Positions 61,282 through 64,000 of a stretch of DNA of 64,000 nt are shown piece by piece (the stretch's first letter is position 1; the number at the start of each line of letters is the position of its first letter). The stretch is taken from NCBI GenBank assembly GCA_030431635.1, contig JAUIIL010000004.1, forward strand, positions 248,001 to 312,000, in the 5' to 3' direction. The stretch comes from Bacteriovoracia bacterium (GTDB taxonomy: Bacteria; Bdellovibrionota; Bacteriovoracia; Bacteriovoracales; Bacteriovoracaceae). The translations under genes and the position numbers were made by a program. The notes under the pieces are model-generated. The model searched no databases. It was not told where the DNA came from and worked only from the letters and a program-made list of their open reading frames with translations.

Positions 61282-61778
61282 TTGTTAGAAAATATCACTT
61301 AAAAGATAGACAAAGACTTAAAGAAATCTTTTTTGAAACAAGTACTCGAGTGAATTTTAGTAATGAGTGTGAAAGAGAGTCTTTCTTTCAAATTTATCTA
61401 GGACATTACCTTGATAACTATTTTGAATACACTTTTGTGTTAGAAGGCAGTGAAAGAGTGCTAGGTTATATCTGTGCTTGTCCAAATTCTTACAAGGACT
61501 CTTATCTTTATGAAGAACTCTCTCACTATGGACTATTTGAAGATCTCTATACTCTTTATCCAGCACACTTACATATTAATTTAACTCAGCAAGCTCAAGG
61601 CAAGGGAGGGGGAGGGAAACTCATTGAAGCTCTGATTACAGAACTTCAAAAACATCAATGCCAAGGCATCCATCTCATCACGGCCCCAACAGCAAGAAAT
61701 AGAAGCTTCTACCTTAAGAACTACTTTCAAGATGAATACGAACGTCAGAAGAAGCTTTTTATGGGGCGCAGACTATAA
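61278..61778 (+). CDS. GNAT-family N-acetyltransferase
   Basis: A 166-residue protein. The acetyl-CoA loop is visible as LTQQAQGKGGGGKLIEALI (Q-x-x-G-x-G/A pattern), preceded by a strand LHINL and followed by GIHLITAPTARNRSFYLKNYF, typical of motifs A and B. The N-terminal half begins VRKYHLKDRQRLKEIFFET as in many GNATs. The overlap with the nucleotidyltransferase gene suggests one transcript. Substrate is not predictable. Confidence 0.82.
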   Translation: MIVRKYHLKDRQRLKEIFFETSTRVNFSNECERESFFQIYLGHYLDNYFEYTFVLEGSERVLGYICACPNSYKDSYLYEELSHYGLFEDLYTLYPAHLHINLTQQAQGKGGGGKLIEALITELQKHQCQGIHLITAPTARNRSFYLKNYFQDEYERQKKLFMGRRL

Positions 61779-61791
61779 AAAGCGCTAGTTT

Positions 61792-61818
61792 TGCCTGAAA
61801 TAAATGGCACTTTTTTTT
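61792..61818 (+). terminator. Weak terminator after the GNAT gene
   Basis: A short TGCC/GGCA stem with a ten-base loop is followed by eight T. Confidence 0.35.
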
Positions 61819-61990
61819 GTTTTTAATTGAGTCGTTTACTGGCCTAAAAGTGAGTCCTTCTAACTCTTTGAAATAACTCATAAAAATAACCAATTATCTT
61901 TTGAGCTTTGCTCTGCCATTTTGGCTTCATAATAAAGATAACTCGTAAAAGAGTCGATAAGTTTCATTGTATTAGGTGGATTAAAACGAG

Positions 61991-64000
61991 ATGGCATTAG
62001 AGGATTTGGGACTTAAATCTTTAGTAAAAAGTGCGCTTACTGTTGGAGTAGTGGCCGGTGCTACTTATTTTGCTGCTGAGAAAAGCTCCTTTACTCTTAA
62101 TGAACCAGTTAAACAAGAAAGCTCTCAAGAAAAACCAAAACCATCAAAACTAGATCCCACAAAAGCTAAAAAAGAAAAATCTAAAAGAGAAGGAAGGCGT
62201 GTCGCGAGCTCAGAGAAAGCACAGGCCCCAACTCTTAATACTACCCGTAAATCAACCAGGGCCTTAAGAGGAAGTGAAGAATCAGGAACAAAATCCTCGA
62301 GTCTTGCAGCTACTTCTTCAGTTGCTCCAGCTTTGTCTGGAGGATCTTATAGCGCTAGTTTCGATCCTGTCACTCCTTACCGCAGGCCACCACCTCCTCC
62401 TAGTTTTTTTGAACCAAGACCTTTTGATTTTGAAGAGGCCTTCTCAGCTTCAGCGGGCCCTCAACAAGGTCAGTGCTTTGGAGCGGGATGCTCGAATAGT
62501 GCATTAGATAAGAATATAGATAACACTGAGCCGATTTCAAGTTCCTATGTTGTTGCAACTCCAGTGGATACGCCTCCAGCGCCATCAACATCAAAGGCCC
62601 AAATCATCTCTGTGGGCTCACCTAAAACACCTAACGGAACATACTCAGCAGGGGATCCTGATATTCTTATTGAGATTCTCTTTACTGAAAAAGTAAGTGT
62701 CCTAGGAATTCCAAGGTTGACTCTAGAGACAGGTGGAATTGATAACGAAGCTGTTTACTCCTCTGGTTCAGGAACTGATACGCTTGTTTTTAATTACAAG
62801 ATTGGAAATGGAGATATCACCTCTGACCTTGATTATGAATCTGTGGCCGCTCTTAATTTATCAGGAGGAGCCATCCAAACTCTTGCTTCTAATTTACCGG
62901 CCAATCTTGCTCTTCCTCCTCCAGGAGCTGGAGGTAGTCTTGCTTTGGTTAAAGATATTGTCATTACTGATAGTATTTCCCCAATAATATCATCTATTGA
63001 ATCAGTCCAGAGCGGTGGGCGTTTTGGTAATACAGATAAAATTGATATTAGAGTTTACTTTGATGAAGTTGTAAATGTTGTTGGCGGAACTCCTGAAATT
63101 GATATTGATAGCTCGGCCACGAACGTTGCGATGACTGGAGGTTCAGGAAGTAATGTTCTAGAATTTCTCTATACGGTAGCTGCTGGTGAGAATAGTTTAG
63201 ATTTGGCCGTGACAAATTTCTTGTCTGCTGGAGCGACGATAACGGACGCCAGTGGAAATACCGCGGTTCTGACTCTTCCTCCAGCTGGAAAGCGACTTGA
63301 GGATACCAGAAATTTAATTGTGGATTCTGTTGCTCCATCAATTGTAAGTGTATCGACACCCTTGTCCGATGGAATTTACGGAATAGGTTCAGTAATTCCC
63401 ATTGAAGTTAAGTTTAATGAAAAAGTCATAAAAGTGGCCTTTCCTGATGTTACCACAAACACTGATATTCCTGTTTTGGTTAAATATTATGGAGGAAACT
63501 CAACTGATACTTTGACTTTTAACTATACCGTGGGTGTTGGAGAGGATTCTGCTGATTTGGATATCACTGCGATTGGTGCAGGTGGGGGAATTAGTGACCT
63601 TGTTAATAATGCTGCAAATTTAGCGACTCTTAAAACAGGGGCCGATCCAAATTCAATGATGAGTTTAAAAAATATTGTGATCGATGGAACAATCCCTCAA
63701 GTCTCAAGTATCACTCCTCCAGCGAACAAAACTTATCATCATGGCGAAGCCATGGACTTTGCTGTCAATTTTTCTGAAGTTGTAAATGTGACAGGAGTCC
63801 CAAGACTTAAACTTAATATTTCTGGTGTTGTCAGATATGCTAATTATCTTACTGGAAGTGGAACCAACTCTCTCACTTTCCGCTACACTCCACAAAGTCC
63901 CGATGTTGATAGTAATGGAATAGCTTTTAGTACGACTGATATTGAATTTAATAGTGGAACAATAAAAGATAATGCCAAGAACACTATTAACACAAGTTTC
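61991..64000 (+). CDS. Large repeat-containing surface protein, N-terminal part
   Basis: From ATG 61991 the frame stays open to the window edge (670 codons, no stop). The start has one membrane-like helix (LVKSALTVGVVAGATYFAAE), then about 200 residues of Lys-, Ser- and Pro-rich linker including RRPPPPPSFFEPRP. From about residue 215, similar beta-rich units of 110-120 residues follow. Each has a strand pattern such as ISVGSPKTPNGTYSAGD...F-x-E-K-V...SGSGTDTLVFNY, and is joined to the next by DIVITDSISP, NLIVDSVAP or NIVIDGTIP. Such Ig-like units occur in very large bacterial adhesins. The anchor is unlike a standard signal peptide. Full size is unknown. Confidence 0.8.
   Translation, partial: MALEDLGLKSLVKSALTVGVVAGATYFAAEKSSFTLNEPVKQESSQEKPKPSKLDPTKAKKEKSKREGRRVASSEKAQAPTLNTTRKSTRALRGSEESGTKSSSLAATSSVAPALSGGSYSASFDPVTPYRRPPPPPSFFEPRPFDFEEAFSASAGPQQGQCFGAGCSNSALDKNIDNTEPISSSYVVATPVDTPPAPSTSKAQIISVGSPKTPNGTYSAGDPDILIEILFTEKVSVLGIPRLTLETGGIDNEAVYSSGSGTDTLVFNYKIGNGDITSDLDYESVAALNLSGGAIQTLASNLPANLALPPPGAGGSLALVKDIVITDSISPIISSIESVQSGGRFGNTDKIDIRVYFDEVVNVVGGTPEIDIDSSATNVAMTGGSGSNVLEFLYTVAAGENSLDLAVTNFLSAGATITDASGNTAVLTLPPAGKRLEDTRNLIVDSVAPSIVSVSTPLSDGIYGIGSVIPIEVKFNEKVIKVAFPDVTTNTDIPVLVKYYGGNSTDTLTFNYTVGVGEDSADLDITAIGAGGGISDLVNNAANLATLKTGADPNSMMSLKNIVIDGTIPQVSSITPPANKTYHHGEAMDFAVNFSEVVNVTGVPRLKLNISGVVRYANYLTGSGTNSLTFRYTPQSPDVDSNGIAFSTTDIEFNSGTIKDNAKNTINTSF

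Noticed and set aside
61808-61822. Sigma-54 promoter at TGGCACTTTTTTTTG
   Set aside because: The G of the -12 element is one base out of register and the C is absent.
1-64000. tRNA, rRNA, insertion sequences, prophage
   Set aside because: I looked for cloverleaf arms with CCA-type ends, transposase motifs, terminal repeats and phage genes and found none that I could support.

Overview
This is an AT-rich stretch of a Gram-negative (diderm) chromosome. LptD, several lipobox lipoproteins, an outer-membrane beta-barrel protein and AccD are all encoded. Many genes carry signal peptides and encode nucleases, peptidases, murein-acting enzymes and long coiled-coil proteins of no family I recognise. 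There is a CdaA-CdaR-GlmM c-di-AMP cluster, and four sites match sigma-54 promoters. My inference is a member of the Bdellovibrionota, most like the Bacteriovoracia (Bacteriovorax/Halobacteriovorax type predators). No rRNA or tRNA gene is visible, so this rests on gene content and style only. I see no phage, insertion sequence or CRISPR array; the window looks like ordinary chromosome with many lineage-specific secreted proteins.

Layout. 1-1.8 kb: end of rplS, its terminator, rnhB, a YraN-like gene and a secreted protein. 1.8-6.2 kb: STAS protein, rsmI, a metallo-beta-lactamase-fold phosphodiesterase and a 700-residue secreted protein. 6.3-13.3 kb: a tightly packed plus-strand run (accD, folC, lptD, a TrpG/PabA glutaminase, an unknown, surE, M23 peptidase). 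13.3-16.8 kb: minus-strand DEDDh exonuclease, secreted EEP-family nuclease, ferredoxin, lipoprotein and small protein. 16.99-17.09 kb: a candidate CsrA-binding small RNA. 17.1-23.8 kb: MurQ/GckR-like protein, tatA, a ferrochelatase-MFS fusion, nitroreductase and MpaA-like carboxypeptidase. 23.9-37.7 kb: PilZ-GAF-AAA-Fis regulator, secreted proteins including a three-gene coiled-coil operon, tex, a DUF554 protein, and a non-flagellar MotA/MotB-like pair with a cyclic-nucleotide-binding protein. 38.4-44.4 kb: cdaA-cdaR-glmM-pdxJ-nnr-tsaE. 44.6-47.3 kb: Rrf2 regulator, cysteine desulfurase, lipoprotein hydrolase. 47.4-47.97 kb: two tandem structured RNAs, each behind a sigma-54-type promoter. 48-61.8 kb: lipoprotein, fusA, barrel protein, secreted deiminase-fold enzyme, EF-hand protein, SDR, an 812-residue secreted protein, Mpo1-like protein, LysR, CCA/poly(A) polymerase and GNAT. 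61.99 kb to the end: the start of a large repeat-containing surface protein, cut by the window edge.

The most interesting material is regulatory RNA. The duplicated unit at 47.4-47.97 kb has a 14-15 bp closing stem, an inner hairpin and a possible pseudoknot, all supported by compensatory changes between the two copies, with C-rich single-stranded segments that could pair with Shine-Dalgarno sequences. The separate RNA at about 17.0 kb has three hairpins, and every loop contains AGGA, the hallmark of CsrA-sequestering RNAs. Two further sigma-54-type promoters lie in front of a secreted-protein gene (about 26.85 kb) and the barrel-protein gene (about 52.64 kb). All transcription starts and RNA folds given here were worked out by eye and not computed.
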